Assembly: GCA_003551745.1 (NCBI GenBank)
Contig: PUNI01000339.1
Location: forward strand, 1 to 11,053
Source: Paracoccaceae bacterium
Lineage (GTDB): Bacteria > Pseudomonadota > Alphaproteobacteria > Rhodobacterales > Rhodobacteraceae
Direction: 5' to 3'
DNA: 11,053 nt
Shown: one piece after another, positions 5,553 to 11,053 of the stretch
Numbering within the stretch: the first letter of the stretch is position 1
How the letters are laid out: every line of letters starts with the position of its first letter
Notes under the pieces: generated by a model
What the model was told of the DNA's origin: nothing
What the model saw: the letters and a program-made list of their open reading frames with translations, nothing else
Databases searched by the model: none
Translations under genes and position numbers: made by a program

Positions 5553-6618
5553 GGCGCCGCTGCCGCCGGGGCGCGCCATCGGCATACTCGGAGGCGGGCA
5601 GCTGGGCCGGATGCTTGCGATGGCGGCGGCACGGCTGGGTCTGATCACCCGCGTCTTCGATCCCGATCCCTCCGCCCCGGCCGCTCAGGTCTGCGCCGGC
5701 CATGTCTGCGCGCCCTGGGACGACGCGGCCGCGTTGACGCGGTTTGCCGAGCGGGTGGATGTCATCACCTACGAGTTCGAGAACGTGCCGCTCGCCACGC
5801 TCGACATCCTTGCGCCGCTGCGCCCGATCCGGCCCGACGCGCGGGCGCTCGCCACCGGGCAGGACCGGCTCGCCGAAAAGCGGCTCTTTGCCGGGCTCGG
5901 GCTCGGCACCGCGCCCTTCGCGGCGGTGGAGGACGCGGGGGGCCTGACCGCCGCGCTCGCAAAGATCGGCACGCCGGCGATCCTGAAGACGCGTCGGCTG
6001 GGCTATGACGGCAAGGGGCAGGCCCGCATCGCAGAGCCCGGCGACGCCCCGGCCGCACTGGCCGCGCTTCGGGGCGCTCCGGCGATCCTCGAGGGGCTGG
6101 TGGATTTCGAGCGAGAGATCTCGGTCATCGCCGCCCGCGGCGCCGAGGGCGCGGTCGTCTGCTTCGATCCCGGCGAGAACACCCATGCCGAGGGCATCCT
6201 GCGCCGCACGGTGGTGCCGGCCCGGCTGAGCCCGGCGCAGCGGACCGAGGCCGTGCTCGCCGCCGGCCGCATCCTCACCGCGCTCGACCATGTGGGCGTG
6301 ATGGGGGTGGAGATGTTCGTCACGCCATCCGGTCTGCTGGTCAACGAGATCGCGCCGCGGGTGCACAACTCGGGCCACTGGACGCAGGCGGGCTGCGCGG
6401 TCGATCAGTTCGAGCAGCACATCCGCGCCGTCGCGGGCTGGCCGCTGGGCGACGGCCGCCGGCACGCGGATGTGGAGATGGAGAACCTGATCGGCGACGA
6501 CATCGCCCGGGTGCCGGAGATCGCGCGCGAGGCCGACACGACGCTGCATCTCTACGGAAAGGCCGAGGCCCGGCCGGGCCGCAAGATGGGGCATGTCAAC
6601 CGCATCCGGCGCGGGTGA
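5545..6618 (+). CDS. purK: 5-(carboxyamino)imidazole ribonucleotide synthase
   Basis: PurK uses ATP and bicarbonate to carboxylate 5-aminoimidazole ribonucleotide to N5-CAIR, the substrate of PurE. It has 357 residues, as usual. The N-terminal Rossmann-like region starts [13 protein letters not shown] (12-24). [12 protein letters not shown] follows, then the ATP-grasp domain with [39 protein letters not shown] and [14 protein letters not shown], which carry the ATP and metal ligands. A C-terminal lid domain ends with [19 protein letters not shown]. The start ATG lies inside the last codons of purE (ATGACTGA overlap). The gene is followed by a 98-bp gap with strong hairpins, then by a convergent hydrolase gene. 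Confidence 0.97.
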   Translation: MTEAPLPPGRAIGILGGGQLGRMLAMAAARLGLITRVFDPDPSAPAAQVCAGHVCAPWDDAAALTRFAERVDVITYEFENVPLATLDILAPLRPIRPDARALATGQDRLAEKRLFAGLGLGTAPFAAVEDAGGLTAALAKIGTPAILKTRRLGYDGKGQARIAEPGDAPAALAALRGAPAILEGLVDFEREISVIAARGAEGAVVCFDPGENTHAEGILRRTVVPARLSPAQRTEAVLAAGRILTALDHVGVMGVEMFVTPSGLLVNEIAPRVHNSGHWTQAGCAVDQFEQHIRAVAGWPLGDGRRHADVEMENLIGDDIARVPEIAREADTTLHLYGKAEARPGRKMGHVNRIRRG

Positions 6619-6645
6619 GGGCCCTCTCCGCGCGCTGCCGGGCGC

Positions 6646-6665
6646 CGGCCGAGCAAAAACGGCCG
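6646..6665. repeat. Hairpin-forming repeat after purK
   Basis: Two CGGCCG hexamers (6646-6651 and 6660-6665), each self-complementary, flank an AGCAAAAA spacer, so they can form a stem-loop. On the plus strand no T tract follows, so as a purK terminator it would be non-canonical. Confidence 0.35.
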
Positions 6666-6687
6666 CGCCGCCGGGATTGCAGCGGCC
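6655..6687 (-). terminator. Intrinsic terminator of the alpha/beta hydrolase gene
   Basis: Reading the minus strand, GGCCGC (6687-6682) and GCGGCC (6666-6661) form the stem, with extra GC pairing possible in the loop. The sequence GTTTTTG follows directly (T run at 6659-6655). It lies 30-60 nt after the hydrolase stop at 6717. The 27-bp stem region nearly repeats 644-670. Confidence 0.7.
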
Positions 6688-6697
6688 TCACCAGGCG

Positions 6698-6714
6698 CGC
6701 CGCGCTACGCGGCG
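6698..6714. repeat. Perfect 7-bp hairpin immediately after the hydrolase stop
   Basis: CGCCGCG (6698-6704) and CGCGGCG (6708-6714) flank a 3-nt loop. It begins 2 bp after the hydrolase stop codon. With the next hairpin it may help end transcription from either side or stabilise the mRNA 3' end. Confidence 0.5.
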
Positions 6715-6716
6715 TG

Positions 6717-7460
6717 TCAGTCCATCAGCCGGGCGATGGCGTCACCGAGGCTCAGATCGGGGTCGAAGCGGCCGCGCTCGATGAACAGGACGGCCTGCGC
6801 GATCACCTGAATGCTCAGCATCATGAAGGTGTGCGACACCGGCAGCACGATGTGGTCGGTCATGCCGTCGAGCCGGGTGCTGGCAACCGAGACCTTGCCG
6901 TCGTCGTCGCCCTCGATCATCGCAGAATAGAAGGGATTGAGCGAGAAGTCGCCGGCGATGATGCCGAGTTCGTAGTCGGGCAGGGGCAGCCGGTTGGGCA
7001 CCGAACGCGGGTCGGTGCCGAGCTGCATGCCCGCGGGCCCGTTGATCCAGCGGAAGGGCTCCCAGGCGCCGAAGACGTCCACGAGCTCTGAGCCGTGGTT
7101 GGGCGGGGCCAGCATCACCACCCGGCCGAGCTGGGGCAGTTCGTGTTCCGACAGCCACGCGCGCAGCAGGATGCCGCCCATGGAATGGGTGACGAAATGC
7201 ACCCGCGTGTCGCCGCAGCGCGCCACCGATCGACCGACATTGGAGACAAGCTCGTCGATCCCGGCGTCGGTGGAGGGGTAGCCCTCGTTCACGACGCGAT
7301 AGCCGCGCCGCGCGAAGACCTCCTCGATGGCGACCATCGAGACCTCGCTCCGCGCGAGTCCGTGCAGCAGGACGACGCAGTCGGTCTTGTCCTCGGCCGA
7401 AAGCGGCATGGCCGGCAGCAGCAGGATCAGGGCCAGCGCCAGGGCGCGGAATTGGGTCAT
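6717..7460 (-). CDS. Secreted alpha/beta-fold hydrolase (lipase/esterase-like)
   Basis: This 247-residue protein is an exported alpha/beta hydrolase. An N-terminal signal peptide (residues 1-22) has the hydrophobic run [16 protein letters not shown] and a likely signal peptidase I cut after SA. The oxyanion motif [10 protein letters not shown] (29-38) follows. The nucleophile elbow THSMGG places the serine at S93. The acid is probably D186 or D187 in GDDDGKVSV, and H210 in VSHTFMM is the likely base. [14 protein letters not shown] after the nucleophile resembles triacylglycerol lipases and PGAP1/lecithin-acyltransferase-like esterases. The substrate cannot be told. ATG at 7460 has no Shine-Dalgarno; a -10-like TAATAT ends 6 nt before it, so the mRNA may be leaderless. 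The gene is divergent from the Nudix gene and convergent with purK. Confidence 0.87.
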   Translation of the reverse strand: MTQFRALALALILLLPAMPLSAEDKTDCVVLLHGLARSEVSMVAIEEVFARRGYRVVNEGYPSTDAGIDELVSNVGRSVARCGDTRVHFVTHSMGGILLRAWLSEHELPQLGRVVMLAPPNHGSELVDVFGAWEPFRWINGPAGMQLGTDPRSVPNRLPLPDYELGIIAGDFSLNPFYSAMIEGDDDGKVSVASTRLDGMTDHIVLPVSHTFMMLSIQVIAQAVLFIERGRFDPDLSLGDAIARLMD

Positions 7461-7466
7461 GGCCCG

Positions 7467-7472
7467 ATATTA
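7467..7472 (-). promoter_or_regulatory. Possible -10 element for the hydrolase gene, implying a leaderless mRNA
   Basis: TAATAT on the minus strand is followed by six bases and then the ATG at 7460. A start site at the usual distance would fall on or next to the A of the ATG. No good -35 is visible at 16-18 bp. Confidence 0.35.
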
Positions 7473-7522
7473 GGGGCAGCGACGTCGCGTGGGGAGAGGC
7501 CGGGCGCGGCGGGCGTGGACAA

Positions 7523-7541
7523 ATCGCCGCGAGGCGGCGAT
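7523..7541. repeat. Perfect 8-bp palindrome directly before the Nudix gene Shine-Dalgarno
   Basis: ATCGCCGC (7523-7530) and GCGGCGAT (7534-7541) flank a GAG loop. GAGG at 7542-7545 follows without a gap and precedes the ATG at 7550. It may be an operator or a leader hairpin controlling ribosome access. Confidence 0.55.
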
Positions 7542-7549
7542 GAGGTCAC

Positions 7550-8011
7550 ATGGGCCGTCGTCCTGTCCGCCTCGCCGTGCGCGCCGTGATCCTTCACGAG
7601 GGCCGGCTGCTGGTCGTCAACGCCTGGCCCGGCGGGCTCAGCGATCTCTGGTGCGCGCCCGGCGGCGGGGTGGAACCCGGCGCGTCGCTGCCCGACAACC
7701 TCGTCCGCGAGATCCGCGAGGAGACAGGGCTGGCGATCGAGGTCGGCGCTCCCTGCCTCGTCAACGAGTTCCACGACCCGGAGGGCGACTTCCACCAGTG
7801 CGACGTCTATTTCCGCGCTCGTGTGGCGGGCGGGCGCCTCGATCCGGGCTGGCGGGATCCGGCCGGCGTGGTGGATCGGCGCCGCTTCGTCACCGAGGCC
7901 GAGCTGCGGGGCCTGCGTCACAAGCCCGACAGCCTGGCCGCCGTGGCCTGGGCCCGGGGCGCGTCGGGCGAGGGCCTGCTCTATGACCCGCTGGAGCCGA
8001 TCCTGCGCTGA
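7550..8011 (+). CDS. Nudix hydrolase domain protein
   Basis: Nudix enzymes hydrolyse nucleoside diphosphates linked to another group, needing Mg or Mn. This 153-residue protein is one Nudix domain. The box spans residues 39-61: G39, then R53-E54-I55-R56-E57-E58-T59-G60-L61 matching the metal-binding REUxEExGU half. The first glutamate of the consensus (G-x5-E) is alanine at A45, which leaves the metal ligands intact but removes a conserved partner of the box arginine. The N-terminus (VRAVILHEGRLLVVNAWPGG) and LWCAPGGGVEPGA are typical; the substrate is unknown. ATG at 7550 has GAGG 4 nt before it, and a perfect palindrome ends at the base before that. The gene is divergent from the hydrolase (89 bp) and convergent with the DUF6476 gene, leaving 7 bp between stops. 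Confidence 0.9.
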   Translation: MGRRPVRLAVRAVILHEGRLLVVNAWPGGLSDLWCAPGGGVEPGASLPDNLVREIREETGLAIEVGAPCLVNEFHDPEGDFHQCDVYFRARVAGGRLDPGWRDPAGVVDRRRFVTEAELRGLRHKPDSLAAVAWARGASGEGLLYDPLEPILR

Positions 8012-8018
8012 GGCGGGG

Positions 8019-8318
8019 TCAGGGCGCGGGGTCGATCCGCAGGCTCTGGCGCAGCGCGCCGGTGGCGCGGTCGTGGATCAGGATCTCGCCGGTGTCGGTC
8101 ACGATCAGCACCCAGTCCCGGCCGAAACTGACGGTTTCCGGCCTGGCGCCGTCGGGCAGCTCGATGCCATCGGGCAACGTCAGCGGTGCGGGCGGCTGCG
8201 GCAGGCGCAAGGCCAGCAGCGCCACGATGGCGAGGATGCCCAGGATCATCACCCCGGCCAGCGCGGCGACGAGAAGCTTCAGGAACCGCAGTTCCGGGGG
8301 GCGGGGCGGTTCGCTCAT
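8019..8318 (-). CDS. DUF6476 family single-pass membrane protein
   Basis: This 99-residue protein has a short proline-rich N-terminus (MSEPPRPPELRFLK), one strong membrane helix (about residues 15-38, LLVAALAGVMILGILAIVALL) and a soluble C-terminal part. That part contains LPDGARPETVSFGRDWVLIVTDTGEILIHDRATGAL, which looks like a single beta-propeller-type strand unit. The pattern matches DUF6476 of Rhodobacteraceae; no function is known. With few basic residues before the helix, topology is not certain, although the RFLK positive charge favours an inside N-terminus. ATG at 8318 has no clear Shine-Dalgarno. It starts 28 bp after livF on the same strand and could be read from the liv transcript. 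Nothing ties it functionally to transport. Confidence 0.8.
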   Translation of the reverse strand: MSEPPRPPELRFLKLLVAALAGVMILGILAIVALLALRLPQPPAPLTLPDGIELPDGARPETVSFGRDWVLIVTDTGEILIHDRATGALRQSLRIDPAP

Positions 8319-8346
8319 CGGCGGGCGGGTGCGGCGGGCGGCATGC

Positions 8347-9036
8347 TCAGAGGCCCAGCCAGCGCTGCTCGATCTCCGCCGTGATGGCGGCGGGTGGGCC
8401 GTGCCAGACCGAGCGGCCGCGCTCGAGGATCACGCAGGCATCGGCGAGTGGCAGCAGCTCGGCCAGGGTCTTGTCCACCAGCAGGATCGACAGCCCCTCG
8501 GCCTTCAGCTGGCGGATCGCCTGCCAGATCTCGCTGCGGATCACCGGGGCGAGGCCCTCCGTCGCTTCGTCCAGCACCAGAAGCCGCGGGTTCGTCATCA
8601 GCGCGCGGCCGATCGCCAGCATCTGCTGCTCGCCGCCAGAGAGTGTGGCGGCATACTGCCCGGCGCGCTCGGCGAGCCGCGGAAAGAAGGTCTGCACCCG
8701 GTCCAGCGTCCAGGGGCCGGCGCGGGCGGCGGCGATCAGGTTCTCGGTGACGGTAAGATTGGGAAAGCAGCGCCGGCCCTCGGGCACGAGGCCGATGCCG
8801 AGGCGGGCGGCGCGGAAGGAGGGCAGGGACGAGATGTCGCGCCCGGCAAAGCGCACCGCGCCCAGCCGGACCGGCAGCATCCGGCAGATCGCGTGGATGC
8901 TGGTGGTCTTACCCATGCCGTTGCGGCCCATCAGCGCGACCGCCTGCCCGTCCTCCACCGCGAGATCGACCCCGAACAGCGCCTGACTGCCGCCGTAGAA
9001 CACATGCAGCCCCTCGGCTTCCAGGAGCGCGGTCAT
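8347..9036 (-). CDS. livF: Branched-chain/hydrophobic amino acid ABC transporter ATP-binding protein LivF
   Basis: This is one of the two cytoplasmic ATPases that power the LivHM permease. The 229-residue protein has Walker A GRNGMGKTT (37-45), signature LSGGEQQ (132-138) and Walker B LLVLDEATEGLAP (152-164). The DEATEGL sequence and short length are typical of LivF. The switch-loop position reads LLVDKTLAEL, with no histidine, as is usual for LivF where this position is commonly not His. The start ATG at 9036 overlaps the end of livG by 4 bp (ATGA). It is the last gene of the liv operon visible here. The exact substrate is set by the binding protein outside the window; hydrophobic amino acids, amides or urea-like compounds are all possible for this family. 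Confidence 0.93.
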   Translation of the reverse strand: MTALLEAEGLHVFYGGSQALFGVDLAVEDGQAVALMGRNGMGKTTSIHAICRMLPVRLGAVRFAGRDISSLPSFRAARLGIGLVPEGRRCFPNLTVTENLIAAARAGPWTLDRVQTFFPRLAERAGQYAATLSGGEQQMLAIGRALMTNPRLLVLDEATEGLAPVIRSEIWQAIRQLKAEGLSILLVDKTLAELLPLADACVILERGRSVWHGPPAAITAEIEQRWLGL

Positions 9037-9785
9037 GCCGCCGCCTCGCCGAGATAGGCGCGGCGCACCTCCGGATCGGCGCGGATCTCGGCGACGCTGC
9101 CCGAGGCGATGATCCGCCCGCCGGCGAGCACCGAGACCCGATCCGCCAGCGCGAAGACGGCATCCATGTCGTGCTCGACCAGAAGGATCGGGGCCTCGCG
9201 GCGCAGCCGGTCGAGGAAGGCGGTGAGGGTGCGGGTGCCCTCCAGCCCCATGCCGGCCATAGGCTCGTCGAGCAGGAAGGCCGCCGGTTGCAGCGCCAGT
9301 GCCACGGCGATCTCCAGAAGCCGTCGCTCGCCGTGGGAAAGCTCGGCCGAGGGCACGCTGGCGCGGCCGGCAAGGCCGACACGGGCGAGGATCTGGCGGG
9401 CGGGCTCGGTCAGCCTCCGGTCCCGGATAACCGGAAAGAGGAAGCGGTAGGGATGGCCCGCGCGGGCCTGCAGGGCGAGCATCACGTTGCGGCGGGCGGA
9501 GTATTCCGGGATCAGCGAGGAGACCTGGAAGCTGCGGCCGAGGCCGAGCCGGGCGCGGGCTGCGACCGAGAGCGCGGTGACGTCGCGGCCGCGGAAGGTG
9601 ATGCGCCCCGCATCGGGGGCGAGCTTTCCGGCGATCAGCGCCATCAGCGTGGTCTTGCCCGCGCCGTTGGGGCCGATCAGCGCGTGGATCTCGCCCGGAA
9701 AGAGCGTGAGGTTCACGTCGGCCGCCGCGGTGACGGCACCGAAGCGGCGGGTGACGCCCTCGAGCTTGAGCACCGGCTCAGCCAT
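9033..9785 (-). CDS. livG: Branched-chain/hydrophobic amino acid ABC transporter ATP-binding protein LivG
   Basis: This is the second ATPase of the Liv-type importer. The 250-residue protein has Walker A GPNGAGKTT (38-46), the Q-loop in GRSFQ (Q87), signature LSHGERR (149-155), Walker B AFLLDEPMAGM (169-179) and H-loop VEHDMDAVF (H205), so all catalytic motifs are present. RSFQ and the insertion after it (about 90-125) are LivG-like. The signature LSHGE with DEPMAGM departs from the LSYG/LPYG and DEPAAG forms I know from LivG and leans toward the urea-transporter ATPase UrtD. Substrate assignment is therefore open. Its start lies inside the end of livM (8-bp overlap), and its end overlaps livF by 4 bp. 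Confidence 0.93.
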   Translation of the reverse strand: MAEPVLKLEGVTRRFGAVTAAADVNLTLFPGEIHALIGPNGAGKTTLMALIAGKLAPDAGRITFRGRDVTALSVAARARLGLGRSFQVSSLIPEYSARRNVMLALQARAGHPYRFLFPVIRDRRLTEPARQILARVGLAGRASVPSAELSHGERRLLEIAVALALQPAAFLLDEPMAGMGLEGTRTLTAFLDRLRREAPILLVEHDMDAVFALADRVSVLAGGRIIASGSVAEIRADPEVRRAYLGEAAA

Positions 9786-10758
9786 GGCGCGCCCGTCCCG
9801 CCAGAAGCCCGATGAGGCCGCCGCGGGCGAAGAGCACCACCCCGAGCAGCACGAGGCCCAGCCAGAACTGCCAGTGCTCGGTCAGCCCGCCGAAGAGCAC
9901 CTCGAAGGCAACGAGGATCGCGGCGCCGGCGACCGGGCCGAAGAGCCGCCCGACGCCGCCGAGGATGACGATGACGATCAGCTCGCCCGACATCGTCCAG
10001 GCCATCATGGCGGGGCTCACGAAGCGGGTGAGGTCGGCCATCATGGCACCGGCGAGCCCCGTCAACGCGCCCGAGATCGCGAAGGCCACGAGGCGGACGC
10101 CGAAGGGCGAGATGCCGAGCGCGGCCACCCGGTCGGGGTTCTGGCGGATCGCCATCAGCGCCGCCCCGAAGCGCGAGGCACGCAGCATCGCGAAGAAGCC
10201 GAGGGCGAGCAGCAGCACGGCATAGGCGAGCAGGAAGAACTCCCAGGGCCGCATGGTGTTGATGCCCGGAAACCGGTTGCGGATCAGGATCGGCAGCCCG
10301 TCCTCGCCGCCATAGCTGGGCCAGGACAGCGCGAAGTAGAAAAGCATCTGCGCGAAGGCGAGCGTGATCATGATGAAGAAGATGCCCGAGGTGCGCAGGG
10401 AGAGCGTCCCGATCGCCAGCGCCAGCAGCCCCGAAAGGCCCGCGGCCGCCGCCCAGATCACCGGCATCGAGGTGGTGCCGGGCAGTCCGATCGCGAGCGG
10501 GTAGCCGTGGAAGGCATGGAAGGCGAGCACGCCGGCGACATAGCCTCCGAGCCCGAAATAGGCGGCATGGCCGAAGGAGACCATGCCGCCGAGACCGAGC
10601 GCGATGTTGAGCCCCACCGCGGCGAGGGCAAGGATCGCGACCCGGCTGGCCAGCGTGATGTAGAAGGGCTCGTCCGCCAGCAGGGCCCAGAGCGGCACGG
10701 CGAAGAGTGCGGCCAGGAGCACGGCGTTCACCACCCATTCCCGGGCGCTGCTATCCAT
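9778..10758 (-). CDS. livM: Branched-chain/hydrophobic amino acid ABC transporter permease LivM
   Basis: This is one of two integral membrane subunits forming the import channel. The 326-residue protein is very hydrophobic, with roughly eight to ten membrane helices. It carries the LivM signature AVGLNIALGLGGMVSFGHAAYFGLGGY (about 47-73, cited as a pattern around GLN and SFGHAA). The cytoplasmic coupling segment FGAALMAIRQNPDRVAALGI, with its conserved R-x-x-P-x-x-A-x-x-L arrangement, follows in the second half, as does GALTGLAGAM. ATG at 10758 lies inside the last codons of livH (8-bp overlap). The end overlaps livG by 8 bp, so the whole operon is tightly coupled. There is no sign of truncation. 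Confidence 0.94.
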   Translation of the reverse strand: MDSSAREWVVNAVLLAALFAVPLWALLADEPFYITLASRVAILALAAVGLNIALGLGGMVSFGHAAYFGLGGYVAGVLAFHAFHGYPLAIGLPGTTSMPVIWAAAAGLSGLLALAIGTLSLRTSGIFFIMITLAFAQMLFYFALSWPSYGGEDGLPILIRNRFPGINTMRPWEFFLLAYAVLLLALGFFAMLRASRFGAALMAIRQNPDRVAALGISPFGVRLVAFAISGALTGLAGAMMADLTRFVSPAMMAWTMSGELIVIVILGGVGRLFGPVAGAAILVAFEVLFGGLTEHWQFWLGLVLLGVVLFARGGLIGLLAGRARHG

Positions 10759-11053
10759 GGGCGGGAAACAGGCCCCGGGGCCGCAGCACCAGAACCGTGG
10801 CCATCAGCACATAGATCAGCATCGAGGCGAGCGCTGCGCCCACCCCCATCGCCTGCGACGGCTCCATGAATGCGGCGAGCGTGCGCGGCAGCAGGAACCG
10901 GCCCATCGTGTCGATCACGCCGACGAGCAGCGCGCCGACCATCGCGCCCTTGATCGAGCCGATGCCGCCGATCACGATGACCACGAAGGCGAGGATCAGC
11001 ACCGGCTCGCCCATGCCCACCTGCACCGACTGGATCGCGCCCACCAGGGCGCC
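10751..11053 (-). CDS. livH: Branched-chain/hydrophobic amino acid ABC transporter permease LivH, C-terminal part
   Basis: This is the partner permease of LivM. Only the last 100 residues are in the window; the frame is open through base 11053, so the start lies beyond the right edge. The visible part contains VIVIGGIGSIKGAMVGALLVGVIDTMGRFLLP, a typical LivH region (conserved GG-x-GS-x-x-GA). It ends with a last membrane helix (MLIYVLMATVLVL) and RPRGLF, the usual LivH C-terminus. The stop TAG at 10751 overlaps the livM start by 8 bp. The gene order livH-livM-livG-livF is the standard one. Confidence 0.93.
   Translation of the reverse strand, partial: GALVGAIQSVQVGMGEPVLILAFVVIVIGGIGSIKGAMVGALLVGVIDTMGRFLLPRTLAAFMEPSQAMGVGAALASMLIYVLMATVLVLRPRGLFPAHG

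Noticed and set aside
9487..10869. A 460-codon plus-strand open frame.
   Set aside because: It is antisense to livG, livM and livH, and its product is low-complexity E/G/R/H-rich sequence, the usual shadow in high-GC DNA.
1..11053. CRISPR arrays, transposases, integrases, phage or toxin-antitoxin genes.
   Set aside because: No spaced direct-repeat array, terminal inverted repeats with a transposase, or recognisable mobile or defence protein was seen on either strand.

Overview
The window is high-GC DNA from an alphaproteobacterium, most likely of the Rhodobacteraceae/Paracoccaceae group. The evidence is the combination of a DUF1150 protein beside a small heat-shock protein, a DUF6476 protein, a YdcH-like gene directly before purE-purK, and nrdR directly before ribD. 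I found no insertion sequence, CRISPR array, intact tRNA or rRNA, or phage gene. Almost all of the window is housekeeping metabolism.

Left part (1-3450): a riboflavin cluster on the minus strand, in transcription order nrdR, ribD, ribE and (after an interruption) ribB, which runs off the left edge. NrdR is the zinc-ribbon/ATP-cone repressor of ribonucleotide reductase genes. RibD, RibE and RibB are riboflavin enzymes. A plus-strand gene for a CIA30 (complex I intermediate-associated protein 30) family protein sits between ribE and ribB. Its stop is 4 bp from the ribE stop, and it is divergent from ribB.

Middle part (3451-4744): a roughly 450-bp stretch with no gene I recognise but several inverted repeats, followed upstream by a minus-strand pair, hsp20 (IbpA class) then DUF1150. 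The hsp20 leader has a good heat-shock sigma factor (RpoH) promoter. It also has a predicted hairpin over the Shine-Dalgarno sequence that resembles ROSE-type RNA thermometers. This is the most interesting regulatory signal in the window.

Next (4745-6618): a plus-strand run of ydcH-like DUF465 gene, purE and purK. The last two overlap by 8 bp and together convert AIR to CAIR in purine synthesis. A minus-strand secreted alpha/beta hydrolase (6717-7460) with its own intrinsic terminator converges on purK. A plus-strand Nudix hydrolase (7550-8011) diverges from the hydrolase and converges on a small membrane protein (DUF6476).

Right part (8347-11053): a minus-strand branched-chain/hydrophobic amino acid ABC transporter operon livH (cut by the right edge), livM, livG, livF. 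Each junction overlaps by 4-8 bp, so the genes are probably translationally coupled. The periplasmic binding protein is not in the window.

I did not find a convincing new multi-gene system. The points worth following are regulatory (the putative thermometer, palindromes next to start sites, a candidate leaderless gene) and organisational (the CIA30 gene splitting the rib cluster).
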